Origin: Glycine soja
Taxonomy: Eukaryota; Streptophyta; Magnoliopsida; Fabales; Fabaceae
DNA length: 64,000 bases
Direction of reading: 5' to 3'
Assembly: GCF_004193775.1 (NCBI RefSeq)
Contig: NC_041004.1
Location: 5,603,309-5,667,308, forward strand
A model generated the notes under the pieces. That model was not told where the DNA came from. It saw only the letters and a program-made list of their open reading frames with translations, and ran no database searches. Below are positions 43,270 to 55,896 of this stretch, piece after piece; the stretch's first letter is position 1, and every line of letters begins with the position of its first letter. The position numbers were made by a program, and so were the translations under genes.

Positions 43270-46200
43270 ATGGGTGCCATGGATGATTCCAATCCTTTTC
43301 TCATACAAACCAATGAAATCCTGGATTGAGTCTTGTGACTCATCCTTTATCTGGCGAGAATTATAAATCTTGGAAGAAAGCCATCAAGATGGCACTTCTT
43401 GGCAAGAATAAGTTCGGTTTTGTGGATGGTTCCATTCTCGAACCTCCATTGGAGCACTCCAGTCATGCTTTATGGCAGCAAAATGATAGCATCTTGGTTT
43501 CTCAATTCTCTTACAAAAGAGATACAGATAAGCATTCTTCATTGTTCCACTGCTCAAGCCATTTGGAATGATCTTAAAGAAAGATTTGAACAGAGAAATG
43601 GTCCCTTGATTTTATAGTTGAAACATGAACTAGCAACCTTGCAACAAGGTTCTATGTCCATCTCATCCTATTATTCCAAGTTGCGATTAATTTGGGAATC
43701 GATTTCTGAATTAAAGCCTGCACATTCATGCACCTGCAACGACATCTGTCCTTGGCACTACTATGCACAGATGGAGTATGCCATGCATTTCTTGATGGGT
43801 CTCAATGAATCCTATGGTTCAATTCGAGGTCAGATTCTTTCTATGGATCCTTTCCCTTCTATTAATTGCATTTTTTCTCTAGTGGTTCAAGAAGAAAAAC
43901 AGAGAGAAATTGGTGCTTCTGTTTCTACTTTCAACTCCACAAATGATGCTTCACAATCTCATGCCTTTGCTGTCAAGGACTCCAAATATCAATTTGATCA
44001 CAAGTTTAATGCTAATTCCAAGAATCGACCCTTCTATGCACATTGTGGTCAGCTTGGCCATACTCAAGATAAGTGCTTCAAGTTACATGGTTTTCCCCCC
44101 AAATTACAAGAAGAATAAGCCTTCTTCTTCTAATACTAAAAGCAAAATAGTGAATCAAGCCTCAACACCCAATTTTGTTCCTGATTTTTATCTCACTGCC
44201 AAACAATATGGCCAACTCATGAGTTTGCTTCAAGCACAAACTTCAAATGTTGTTATTCCCAATATTGAGTCTTCTAACACTGGTATGGTCTTGTCTGCTT
44301 CTTTAACTAAGTTTCCTCAAAATTGTTGGATTGTTGATTCGGGTGCGAGCACTCACATTGTTTGTTCCATTGATCTTTTTGATTCCTATCAATATGTGTC
44401 AAATCATATCGTTAGATTGCCTAATAATGCAACAGTTTCAGTCATTGCAATTGGTATTGTGCATTTATCTCCTTATTTAACTCTGCATAATGTGTTTTTT
44501 ATTCCCAATTTTGCCTTCAATCTCCTTTCAGTCAGTGCACTCCTTACCAATTCAATTTACTCTGTTTGTTTCTCTTCAAATCAATTTATCATACAGGAAA
44601 TGCCTCATTGCAAGAAGATTGGTAGAGGGGATCTCCTTCAAGGACTTTATGTCTTGAACCTCAAGGATACTCATTCCACTTTCAATGTTTCTATTTCTGA
44701 TTCCTGCATAAATGTTGTTTCCAATACTTGTACTCAAGCTATTAATTGGCATAATCGCTTTGGCCATGTATCAGACAATGTTTTAAAAATTATGAGTAAT
44801 AAAATTCCTTTTTCCATCCCTAATGAGTTTTCCATCAAAAGTTGTTATATGTGTCCTATTGCTAAGTTTCATAGATTATCTTTTCCTTCTGTTAATAATG
44901 TTTTTGATAAGCCCTTTGATTTGATTCATTGTGATATTTGGGGACCTTATAAGCATTCAACTTATGCTAATAATCGTTACTTCCTAACAATTATGGATGA
45001 TTATTCACGATTTACATGGTTTTTTTGCTCAAAAATAAATCTGAAGCACCAACTGTGATCATGAGATTTTTTGCAATGTTAAAGACTCAATTTGCAACTT
45101 CAATCAAATGTCTAAGATCAGATAATGCTAAGGAGTTAGCTCTTACAGACTTCCTAGCATCTCAAGGGACCTTACATCAATTCGCATGTGTTGAAAGACC
45201 TCAACAAAATTCTGTTGTTGAGAGGAAACATCAACATTTACTTAATGTTGCTAGAGCATTATTTTTCCAGTCCAAGGTGCCTATTTCATTTTGGGGAGAA
45301 TGTGTTGTTACTGCTGTTTTCCTTATCAATAGATTGCATTCACCATTGCTGAAACAAAATACTCCATTTCAAGTTCTTCATGGTTCTGCACCTGATTATT
45401 CCATTTTGAGATCTTTTGGTTGTCTTGCCTTTGCAGCTACTTTAGCTTCTGAGAGGAACAAATTCTCTCCAAGAGCAGTTCTTTCTGTGTTTGTTGGTTA
45501 TCCACAAGGAGTCAAGGGGTACAGGTTGTATAACTTGCATACTAGGAAGTTTTATGTTTCAAGGGATTTAGTCTTTCATAAGAGCATTTTCCCTTTTCAA
45601 ACTTTACCCAATTCATCTCAAGAACCTGGTTTCCTTAATGAATTAGCTATTTCCTTACCCATTCCTGAATCTATAACCTCAAACATTCAACCTAGAGCCA
45701 TTGAACCCAATACTTCTGAACCTGATCACCTTATTTCCTCTACACAAATAATCTGCCTATTCAGTTATATGATTCTACAGTTGATAATACCATTGGTGCA
45801 TCATCTACATTGTCTTCTCCTCCATTAAGAAGATCAATTAGAACATCAAACCCTCCACCTTATCTTTCTGACTATATTAGACCACAACCTAGGCAAAGAT
45901 CTCATCCTATTCGGCACCATTGCTCTCTAGTCCATCTCAACCTTCTTTATAAGGACTTCATTGCTCAAGTTTCCACTACATATGAGCCACAATTTTATCA
46001 TCAATCCATAATGGCGCCAAGCCATGACAGCTGAGATCAAAGCTTTAGAATCTAATAACACATGGACCTTGGTTCCCCTTCCAGCTGGAAAACAATGCAT
46101 TGGCTGCAGATGGGTGTATAAGGTGAAATTCAAACCTGATGGCACTATGGATCGCCACAAAGCCAGATTGGTAGCTAAAGGCTACACACAGCAGGTTGGC

Positions 46201-47502
46201 ATTAACTTTTCTGATACTTTTTCTCTAGTTGCTAAACTTACATCAGTTAGAGTTCTTTCGGTTGTTGTAGCTGCTAAAAATTGATCAATCTTACAACTTG
46301 ATGTGGATAATGCTTTCCTTAATGGCAATCTATTTGAGGAAGTATATATGGAACTTCCAAAAGGGTACAATTCAATTGATAAAAATCTTGTTTGCAAACT
46401 CAACAAATCCCTTTATGGCCTTAGACAAGCCTCTAGACAATGGTTTTGTAAATTCTCAACAACATTAATTGCTAATGGTTTCTCTCAGTCAAAGAATAAC
46501 TATTCTCTCTTTACCATTGGCAAAGGTGCTTCCTTGGTTATGTTGTTAGTATATGTAGATGATATTCTACTTGCTGGCCCAAGTGTTGCATGTGTTCATT
46601 CTATTCAGGCCAAACTTCAAGCTCTGTTCAAACTAAAGATCCTTGGTCCCTTAAAGTACTTTCTCGGACTAGAAATTGCAAAGTCCAGCAAGGGAATCAT
46701 ACTGACTCAGCGAAAATATGCTCTTTCCCTGTTAGAAGATACTGGCTTCCTTGGCTGAAAACCATCTTCTCTTCTAATGGATCCAAATTTAAAGCTCAGC
46801 ATGCTCAATGGTGAGTTACTTACTAATCCCTCAATGTATAGGCGTTTACTTGGTCGCCTAATGTATCTAACTATTTCAAGGTCGGATGTTACATTTGTTG
46901 TTAACAAACTGAGTCAGTACATGCAAAATCCAAGGACACCTCATCTAGATGTTGTGCATCATCTCCTCCAATACATCAAAGGTACTCTAGGTCAGGGTCT
47001 TCATTTTCCAACAAGTAATTCCTTCAACTTGTCTGCCTATGCAGATGCTGATTAGGGAGGATGCTTGGACGCACACAGATCAACATCTAGTTCTTGTGTT
47101 TCTAGGAGATACTCTAATATCATGGGAAAAAAAAAACAACCCACTGTGTCTAAGTCTTCTACTGAGGCAGAATATCGAGCACTCTCCTCAGTATCCAGTG
47201 AAGTCATTTGGCTAAGAAGACTTTTACTGCACTTTGAGATTACTATTCCTTCTGTCATGCTTTTCTGTTATAGCAAATATGTTATAGATCTAGCATCCAA
47301 TCCAGCTCACCGTGAACGATCCAAACACATTGATATTGATTATCATTTCATATGTGAGTTAGTGTAGTCCAACATCCTCAAGCTTGTTCATGTGAAATCT
47401 CAACACCAAGTTGTAGATGTCTTCACAAAGCCTTTACTACTTCTAGCTTTCTCTTCCTTTATCCACAAGTTGGGACTCATTAACATTTACTCTCCAACTT
47501 GA
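43270..47502 (+). pseudogene. Copia gag-pol polyprotein, many frameshifts and stops
   Basis: Probable ATG at 43270 (MGAMDDSNPF). Recognisable parts: gag (YKSWKKAIKMALLGKNKFGF), zinc knuckle CGQLGHTQDKC (about 44045), protease DSGASTHI (about 44338), gag-pre-integrase (WHNRFGHVS), integrase (HCDIWGPYK ... ERPQQNSVVERKH), RT ([18 protein letters not shown] at about 46550), RNase H (STEAEYRALSS). It is broken by frameshifts near 43325, 43500, 44095, 45025 and 45810-46020. In-frame stops lie at 43615, 46282, 46756, 47053 and 47365. It was clearly inactive long before the other elements arrived. Confidence 0.9.
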
Positions 47503-47508
47503 GGGGGG

Positions 47509-47719
47509 TATTACATATGTGTAAAGGGATGAAAGTCAATTAGAATAACTGGCAATTAGTTAGAATAAGGTTAGTTACTGATTCTGTTAAGCTGAAGTTA
47601 GTTACTGCTAAAGTTAGTTACTGATTCTGTTAAGCTGGTTTGTATGTAACCTTGTATCTCTTCATTACCTATGAATAAGAATATGAAAATTCACCTATTA
47701 CTCATATCTCTTTGTCAAT
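47509..47719 (+). repeat. 3' LTR of degenerate copia element
   Basis: About 211 bp, directly after the GAGGGGGG tract. It carries one extra copy of the TTAGTTACTG word compared with the left LTR. Confidence 0.7.
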
Positions 47720-47724
47720 ATAAT

Positions 47725-50400
47725 TGTCAAGCTAATCAAACTCCATGATGACATTATGCTCGGTGTGGGAATGCTAATAGCATCATGGCCCTTGGCCCAA
47801 GAAGGAAATGTAATTCTTTTGGGTCAGGCATGGATCGGTGGTTCCAGGCTCTTTTGGTTAGGTGTCATGTTGGGCTTTAGACTTTTTATGGGTCAACTGA
47901 TCAAGGGAATTACTTCCTACATTCCATTTTTTGTTTCTTGCACCTCCCAAAAATCCAAGCAGGCAAAACTACCCCTCCAACACCACCACCACCACTGTAG
48001 CCCCACCTCCACCCAACCACCAACACGCAAACAACACCACCCAACACCACCATTGATGACTTTGGTGCAAGGAACAAAGTGAAAATGGAATCGAAGACCA
48101 ACGAAGAGGTGTAAAGTGCAACCCCATTCTAGATTCATAAATTCATAAGACACTAATTTTGTATACACTTCCAAAATACCTGTTCCAAAATAATAATTTT
48201 CATGTTCTAAAATTTGTATTTTAAAATATGTTTCTAGATTACTTATTCCTATTTTTGGAATATGAAAATCTTATTTCATAACAAGTATTTCGTAATAGAA
48301 ATAAGTAATCCAAAAAGGTATTCCAAAATGCCTATTATGGAATATGAAAAATCATATTTTGGAATAGGTATTCTAAAAGTGTAAAAGGTCAAATTTCTCT
48401 TTTTCACACAAATGTAAAATCTCACACCCCATTCGCATATGCCCTACCTTATCCCCTCATTTCTCACCACAAATTCCACCGACACCTTCTTCTCCTTCTC
48501 TTCATTCCTTTGTGTGTTGAGATCCAAGGTATAGACCAAGGAGCACTACCAGCTACAAATCCCATGAGGACACGGTGGTGTTGGGTGCACAATGGTGTTC
48601 GGGGTGTGATTGTGTTGGGGCGTAGTGGTTATGGAGGCTTCATGGCTGGGATTTTTTGGGAGAGGCAAGGACACAGGATGTCTGGTGAGGGGTATTCTTG
48701 TTTTTTGGGAGATGTAGGAAGAAAAAAAATGTGGTGCAAGAAGTAATTACCACTAATCAATTGTTTACTTGTGAAAAAACTTGCGAACATGTTTCTGTTG
48801 CGTTTAGCAATTGGTAGCAATGACTAATTTGAGGCTATTTAAAAATATTAGAGACAAATAAAATTTCTAAAACAAACAATCAAACTAAACCAAAACTAAA
48901 ACATAAAAAGGACAAAATATGTAATTTAGCAACAAGAAAAAATCACTTGACTACAAAATCATTTTTTATCACACTCATCCAAACATGTACAGATGTACTT
49001 AAATTGTCAAGGATTCATATCCACTTACAACAGTACAAACACAGTACATGATCCCTTGTAAAGGCCCAGCAGCTAGTAAATTTTAATTTTCAATGGTAGG
49101 CAAAAAATTCAACCAAAAATCGTTCAGAGCAATGCGTTGCCATTAAGTCTTCTATTCTGGCGAAAATATGCGATACCTTTCATTGCTACTGAAGAATTCT
49201 GCTGTACTTGTTAGCAGATGCAATGAATGGCAATTTTTCATATAACGAGTTCCTTTTCCCATGTCAAAGCTTCCAATAGTGGTTTGAATTAAAGGTGTGG
49301 TGTACAATTGTCATTTGTCACAGCAAACTACTACAATCAATGCACACCCTATGATGAGAGGACATTGTGTACTACTCCAATTGCAAAACAACAAATACTC
49401 CATTCCAATGTATATGGTACGCAATTTGGAGACATTATTTATCTTGATATTTACTCTCTTCTCTTTAAGCCTGTCCCTTCAGTACTGAAATATATTATTG
49501 AAAAGAAAAAGGAATGTAAGAAAATTAAATTAGAGTTTCATTAGGAGGTAGTGATGTGAAAATGAACCTTCCAACATGCTTAACACAATAATTGGTTCAC
49601 CACATGCTTACTAATAAGTAAAGGTCTTATTAACCAGCTCTTTAGAGAATTTGGTTAAATTTTTTTAAAAAAAGTCATATAAAAGTGCATATAAAGATTA
49701 TAAAATAAAGAAGAGCATTTTAACACATCTAAAAAAAACTTCTTTTCATTCCAAAATTTGGCTTAATTTAAGTTTAAGAAAATTAACTTGACGCACCTAA
49801 ATCAGTGAGTTGGATAAACCTACTCACCTTATTTTCATAAAAAAAAAAAAACACACAAAAGAAAAATAAAAAAATAAGATAAGTTTAATGTTTCAAGTTA
49901 AACTACAAAAGGCAGATAACTAGATTTAAAATAAGTCAAATTAAATATAAGTGCAAGTCAAATATTTACTAATTAAATGAAAAATATTAAAATAAGGAAC
50001 ATGTTAACCCAATTTTAACCCATCTGAACTCATGTTAAATAAATTGAGTTCAAATAATCCCCCCAAAAAAATTGCTTTTTAGCCAACCAAGAACCCAAAA
50101 AGATAATACCAAATATCAAGAATGTGTTTACAAACACCTCAATAGTACATTGATAATATTAGCATCCTTAATCTCAGGCTAAAAAATCGATGTGTATGCA
50201 TAAAAGGTAAAATGGAGAGGGTAGAAAGGGGACCCAATTAAAATACCAAAGTTAAATGGTTACCAAACCAGAATTGGCACCACTCTTGGAAAACATATAA
50301 AGCAAGGAAAGAGGCTCCACTACCTAATCTTAACCCTCTGAACACGTTGTCAGTCACTGCCCCTGACCTATTCCTATTCCTGCTTCTTTCTTTGGAACTC
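47725..50400. repeat. Segmental duplicate shared with 29051-31730 (spacer of unit 3)
   Basis: Collinear with the unit 2 spacer from about 47850. About 90 bases at 50095-50185 are absent from unit 2, and a block near 31440-31655 of unit 2 is absent here. The match ends at about 50392, where single-copy sequence begins. Non-coding. Confidence 0.8.
48166..48381. mobile_element. Foldback/MITE-like inverted repeat, unit 3 copy
   Basis: About 216 bp, the duplicate of 29409-29623. Outer ends are CACTTCCAAAATACC and the complement of TATTCTAAAAGTG, with TA on both sides. Arms are more diverged than in the unit 2 copy. Confidence 0.6.
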
Positions 50401-51083
50401 TCCTCACCCTCTAGTTCCATACATTGATTATAATAAAATCTATTATTTCTATACAAAGTAACCAAACCAAAACCCCTCTCTTACAATGCACAGTCCTGTC
50501 AATATCCACCCCCGGAATTTTTCCCTTTCATTTTACGTGGACACATCTCAAGTACTTTCCCTTAAACCAATCAAACCCCTCACAAAAACAGAAACCTCAA
50601 ATCATAAATCATAAATAAATAAACCATAGATTGCTCCTTCACAAAGTGATGATGCCTCTAGATTGCAACATACAAATAACCACGTGTCCAAAAAGGACAA
50701 CAATAATACAATCAATGGTCACGCACGCACACACACTCACTTGCAACAAGAGTCACCACAATGTGAAGGACAACAAACAGTAATTTGGTAATGCTATATA
50801 AGCAAACTTACTTGCTTTCCTTCTATACCAAGCCATATGCTACCACCACCACAACAACCATTTTTTCTCTCTTTTTTTACATCACATTAGTACCACCACA
50901 ACTACTACTAGTTAATAAACTACTACTAGTTAATACCTGTGAAACAGGCTTTTAATGAGTTCAGAAGCATAAATAAGAAGACCCTCTAAAAATTTAACCC
51001 AAAAAAAGGTAGAAAAAGTAACATCACAAGCAAGATATTAATTAATAAAGAAGGTCCTAGAAACTATTTAATAATAGCCATTC
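50401..51083. other. Single-copy DNA and 3' flank of the patellin gene
   Basis: Sequence with no match in the cluster. The part from about 50900 to 51083 is the likely 3' UTR of the minus-strand patellin gene. I see no gene of its own. Confidence 0.5.
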
Positions 51084-53298
51084 TCAAATGGTGCTGCTTT
51101 TGCGGACAAAGTAGCGATATGCAGCAACCTTTTTCCTCCTTGAGGCAGTGTTGTCAGCCGAGAGTACCATTTTGCCAGATTCTTTTGATGTGAATGAGTT
51201 GTGGATTGCTTCTTCTGATGCCCCCATTTTCCTTGGCTTCTCAACAGCTATGGTGTAGCTTCCTTCAGCATTTGGCACAAACTCAGCACTGTATTCCAAG
51301 TCCCACCCTCCCACTACAATGTCCCATGTGATAGTTGCACCAGCCTAATTCACCCAAAAAAGAAGTTAATTACCAACTAATCTTCCTTAGTTCCATTGTA
51401 TCAAAATTATTATTAAGCATTAAATTTAAAATAGAAAATCCATATTAAGTCTGAAAAGGAACCCATTTGCATGACAAAAAGAGTAATCATAATCAGCATA
51501 GGGAAGAACAAGTGAATGTTTGGGATGCATTATTGTGTTTAATTTGTATGCCCTTTTACACCAATCAGAAATCAGAATTGGTAATTGTTATGACTTTAAA
51601 GGTATATTATAATTATAAAAAACAACAAACTTGAAATCATCATAATTTATTATTAGATGTCAGTACAAAAAAATCTTTTGCTCTACTAACTATTTATAAA
51701 ATACAGTATAGTTTTTCAAAAAAGCAAAAGTCATTATTGTTTCTTTAAAATAAGTTGATGGAAAAATGCATAAGTAATGGGGGTGAATCATCACCTCAAT
51801 TCCTTCTATTTGTATGTTCACTTTCTCTCCTCCTTTGATTGTGAACTCAGATGCAGGTTTTGGGGGACCATTCTGCAAATCACTGGGCCGATTCAGTCCT
51901 CCATACTGAACAGGAATGTCTTCAGGTCTCATAAATCTGAACACAAGAAAACAACTCCCTTCAGAAAGCAAGCCCAAAATAGAAAAAGAAGGAAAATTGG
52001 AACTATATTAGTTACCACAAAATGAAAGCAACGCAAGGACAACTTAAGTAATAATAATAACAGTGAACAAAATCTCAGAACAGTATAGAAACTAGAAAGC
52101 AGACAAGATCTCAACCACTTTAAAAATCTTAATAGAGATAATAAAAAATTTGAGAGGGGCCAAAATGCTCTAAAATAGTGGATTTTGATTTTTGAATTGC
52201 AGAAGGTTATAAAAGATCCAAAAGATTAAATAAAAAAAAAAGACACAAAAAGCAAACCAAATGGAACCAAATGACTCACTTGTAGAGTGTCTCGGCAGCA
52301 TTTCCTTCCTTAGAGATCACAAACTTGCTCTTGGTTCTCTGAGTCAGAAACGGACTAAACATTGAATACAACATACTGAAGTACCAAGGCACGTTGATGA
52401 AAATCTGAAGAACCCCCCAAAAGCCAAACCAAGCAAATGAGTCCAAAAAAAAAATTGTCACAGTCAAATAAATGCCATGGGACATTAATTAATGAATTGA
52501 TAGCAAGTTCCTTAATTTGAAGAAAACAACAAAAAAAAAAAAAGAACCACATTAGTTAACCTTGCGAGCCACCATTTCCGGGTAGTTGTCTTGGAACAAG
52601 GAGAGGATCTGGTTGGATGCCACCCTAAGCTCCCTCTTTGGCATGTCCTTGAGGTCTGTGACCTGAATGAGGGAATTGACCCCACCAGGCTTGAAATGAA
52701 GCACCTTGATGCCCCTCTCAAGAACCTGAACCCTCCACCTTAAGAATTTCTTCAGCTTTTCATCATCACCAAAGACCCTCTCATACATTTCCTTGTCCTT
52801 GAAGACCCCATAGGCATTGTAGCACACAGGGTGACCCTCTTTGTCATACCCTTGCATGTATGCCACCACCCCTTCAAGCTCCTTCAAGCCTAAAAATTCC
52901 TCTTCCAAGATTGTGTCAGCACCAAACTCCTTCCTCCAAGATAGACACTTCATAAGCATGTGGTGTGCATCACCAACCCTGAAGTCCCTTGCTCTTAGGA
53001 ACTTGAGGAGAATGACGTCAGCTTTGTCATCACCTCCAAGGAGGGGAATTCCCCACATGGATGCATCAGAGGGAGAGTCTTCAAATGAAGCTTTGAGCTT
53101 GGTTTTCAGCTCCTGAAGGGCTTTTTTCTCTGAGGATCTCAGAAGGGACACAAAGTAGTTGTCTTCTTTGAATAAACCTCCTCCCATTAAGGTTGCTACT
53201 ATGCCCTTCTTGTATGGCTTGGGAGAAGCTTCTGGAAGTTCTTGGAAGGTGGTTTTTTGGGTTTGGAGGGACAAAGGGGATGAAGTGGTGTCCATCAT
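51084..53298 (-). CDS. PATL6-like: Patellin (SEC14-GOLD phosphoinositide-binding protein), patellin-6-like, four exons
   Basis: Exons on the minus strand: 53298-52561 (738 bp), 52404-52280 (125), 51936-51795 (142) and 51344-51084 (261, with stop TGA). All three introns have GT-AG ends and phases fit, giving 421 residues. ATG at 53298-53296 (MMDTTSSPLSLQ) is the first in frame; the open frame further upstream has no ATG. The N-terminus is short, then a CRAL-TRIO N-domain (MWGIPLLGGDDKADVILLKF), the SEC14 lipid-binding domain (YDKEGHPVCYNAYGVFKDKE; LRVASNQILSLFQDNYPEM), and a C-terminal GOLD domain (GATITWDIVVGGWDLEYSAE ... YRYFVRKSSTI). Patellins bind phosphoinositides and act in membrane traffic, cell-plate formation and auxin-carrier placement. 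Length and sequence fit PATL6 rather than the long, acidic PATL1-type. No damage is visible. It is outside the duplicated cluster. Confidence 0.95.
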
Positions 53299-53720
53299 CA
53301 AAGAGGGGTTTTTTCCTTTCTTTTTTTCTTCTGTTATTGTGACTGACCCAGATGGAATCAATGCATTAAATGGTGTATGCAGGGTAATGGGGTGGTGATT
53401 CTATACAAAAGCACTGAACTTTCTCTCTCTCTATAAGTGAAGTGTGTGAGGGGTGGTTAGAGAAAAATGCGGGTAGAGGAAGGAAAATGAGGGAGTGGGG
53501 AAACGAGAACAAGAGAGGTTTGAGGCGAGATTTGAGTTTGGAACTGTGTGTGTTTGTGACACTTTGTGTTGTGTTGTGTTTGAATGAGAGTGAGGGAGAT
53601 GAAACTATGAAAGTGGTGTTTGAGGAAGAAACGAATTTGAATGTGGTGATGAGGGGAGTGAATGGAGACAAGGGCTCGTGGCAGAGAGAGTGAGGGCACG
53701 CGCTGTTGTGTGGCGAGTGG
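53299..53720 (-). promoter_or_regulatory. 5' leader/promoter of the patellin gene
   Basis: On the minus strand this is a long C/T-rich, Ser/Thr/Pro-coding-like leader typical of plant 5' UTRs. A (CT)n-type stretch lies near 53421-53432. No strong TATA box is identified. An open frame of about 100 codons here (53366-53671) starts without ATG context and shows no domain, so I read it as untranslated. Confidence 0.4.
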
Positions 53721-55896
53721 GGGTTCTATGAGCTGTATTGCTGCACAGTTCAGAGTTCAAAACGAGACCAAACAAGAGAAATCTTGGAGTTTATATTATT
53801 GGATTATCTTGCCTTAATTTTTTGCATGTTTAGTAAGGTAAATTAGATATAGTTTGTACATTGTAAGTTACCTAGATTACAAATAAGTCATTAAATAATA
53901 GGGAAACAAGCTCCATGTTTTTTTTAAATAAAAATTAGCGGGTAGATTGTGAAAATAATTATAAGGATAAAATAGTACAATAAAATATAGTTGTGAAATA
54001 AAATAAATATAAAAATATATACATCAAAATATCATATTTTTTATATATAATTAAGTTATAAATAGATATAAATTATATGTACTCTTTCTCATTAAGTAAA
54101 TTATGAGGACATTAAGAGTAATTTTTTTATTAATCCTTCGATTTCAAGAAAATAAATAATAAGAATAAGAAATAATTTTAAAAGAGTTATTTTTAAAGTA
54201 AGTTAATTTTATTTTTTTCAATTTTAAGTTTTATCCTTTTAATTTATTTCTATTTAATATAATAAAAATGTATATTATTTACTTTTGTATTAGTATAGTA
54301 GATTTGAGTACTTGTATTTGGTGAGTAAAACTCTCGATTCTACTTTAGCATGAAACTGATTAATTTGTTTATAAGTTACTTAATTAGTTTATTCCATGTA
54401 CAAGTTACTTACCAAGTTTATTTGGTTAAAAATAAGTTATTAAATTTGTTTAGTTAGGCTTTTTTGAACGCTTATTAGCTTAAAAATTTTAATTTAATGA
54501 GCTAATAAAATTAAAGTAGTACAATAATTTTTTATATTTAAATATTTTTACATTATATGAATAACGAAAAGTTTCTTGATTTTAATAAGGAAATGTACTT
54601 TTTTTGTCAATTTTAAATTTCTATGTTTTTTTATTTTCATTTATAAACCATATTTACTAATTTTTCAAAAATACATTTTCTTATACTTTAGATTATTCTT
54701 GAACCGCAGTATATTAAAAAAATTACATATTCTTGAACTAATTAATTATGTTATTGTGTGAACATGTCTATGATGTGTAATGAGTTGAGTAAGTGGTGTG
54801 GAAGGGAGTGTGTAAGGAAAATGTGGGGGGGAATGAGGAAACTGAAAAGGATAGGGTGGGAAGAGAGAGAAGTGTGATGCAAATAATAGACGGTTCAGAT
54901 TTGGCAGTAGCAACCCACACCGCACCGCTTGGGAGATTGCACAAGGTTTTTTTTTTTTTACTACATTGAGGGACCTCCGTTTCCTCCATTTCCCCTTTAA
55001 AAAATACAAAGGAAAGTTTTTATTTTCATTTTACCAAAAAAAACTGACGCTTTTTCATGTTTAAATTTTAGGTTTAAATATGATATGATTTGTTCATGTG
55101 ATGCATAATTTTTAGCATTCTTCCTTGTAAATTATATTTTTTAATGAATAGAATAATAATTATAGATAAATAATAATTGACACAAATGATAGTAATATGT
55201 GTTTTTTAATTAAATACTCTGGGATTTGAATTTTAATTAATTTTAGTGTGTACTTATGGTTTTTGATTTTTGATGAAGATTTATTATTATTTTTTATGAA
55301 GCAACTTCATATCAATACCAAAGTTAAAAAATTATAAATATCAAATTTTAAGAGAAAATGAAATTTACAAAGATGATTTTGAAACTAAATATTTTTTAAA
55401 ACTTTTATCCTTGTAATATATAGATAATTTATTTTTAGTCTCTATTAAATATATTTTTTTCAAAAAAAATAATTCAAAATGAAAAAAAATATATTATAGG
55501 GACTAAAAAAAGATGAATTAGAATGACTAAAATAAAATAATAGTGAGTAAAATAAATAAAAATTCATAAGAATCATTTTAAGAAAAATAATTTTATAAAG
55601 ACAAAAAAAAGTAATGTATTGCAAGAATAAAAAAACATATTTAAACTAAAAATTTATTAATTATATAGTATTTTAACATAACTATTATTTCCTAACAAGT
55701 TACTTGTGATTTTATACATATGGACATATTTGTTTAAGGTGGATGCACAAAGACTAGACTAGCGTCTTAGATATATAGATTTTAACTCATAATTTTTTCT
55801 CTTAGGATACATAAGGTGTTTCAAGAGCTTTTTATAACTTAAAAAATACTAATAAATGAGTTTGAAGGCTTAAGAAAGTAGTTTGCTAAAAAATTA
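53721..55896. other. AT-rich intergenic DNA
   Basis: Long A/T-rich stretch upstream of the patellin gene with no ORF above about 90 codons and no domain. A short GC-richer patch at 54770-54990 has no recognised product. Confidence 0.6.

Larger units (their letters stand above)
42985..47719 (+). mobile_element. Degenerate Ty1/copia LTR retrotransposon with non-TG..CA ends
   Basis: About 4.7 kb, inserted in unit 3 only. Short LTRs (about 42985-43180 and 47509-47719) share GATGAAAGT, TTACTGATTCTGTTAAGCTG and ACCTATGAATAAGAAT. The left LTR is followed by TGGTATCAGC, a weakened initiator-Met primer site (43182-43191), and the right one is preceded by a GAGGGGGG purine tract. The ends read (T)ATTAC ... 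CAAT(A) rather than TG...CA. TATAAT occurs at 42980-42985 and 47719-47724, giving a 5-bp target duplication whose register is ambiguous by one base. The LTRs differ by indels and many substitutions, so this is much older than the other two elements. Confidence 0.85.

Noticed and set aside
53299..53671. Minus-strand open frames upstream of the patellin ATG
   Set aside because: Non-ATG start and C/T-rich leader composition; more likely 5' UTR.
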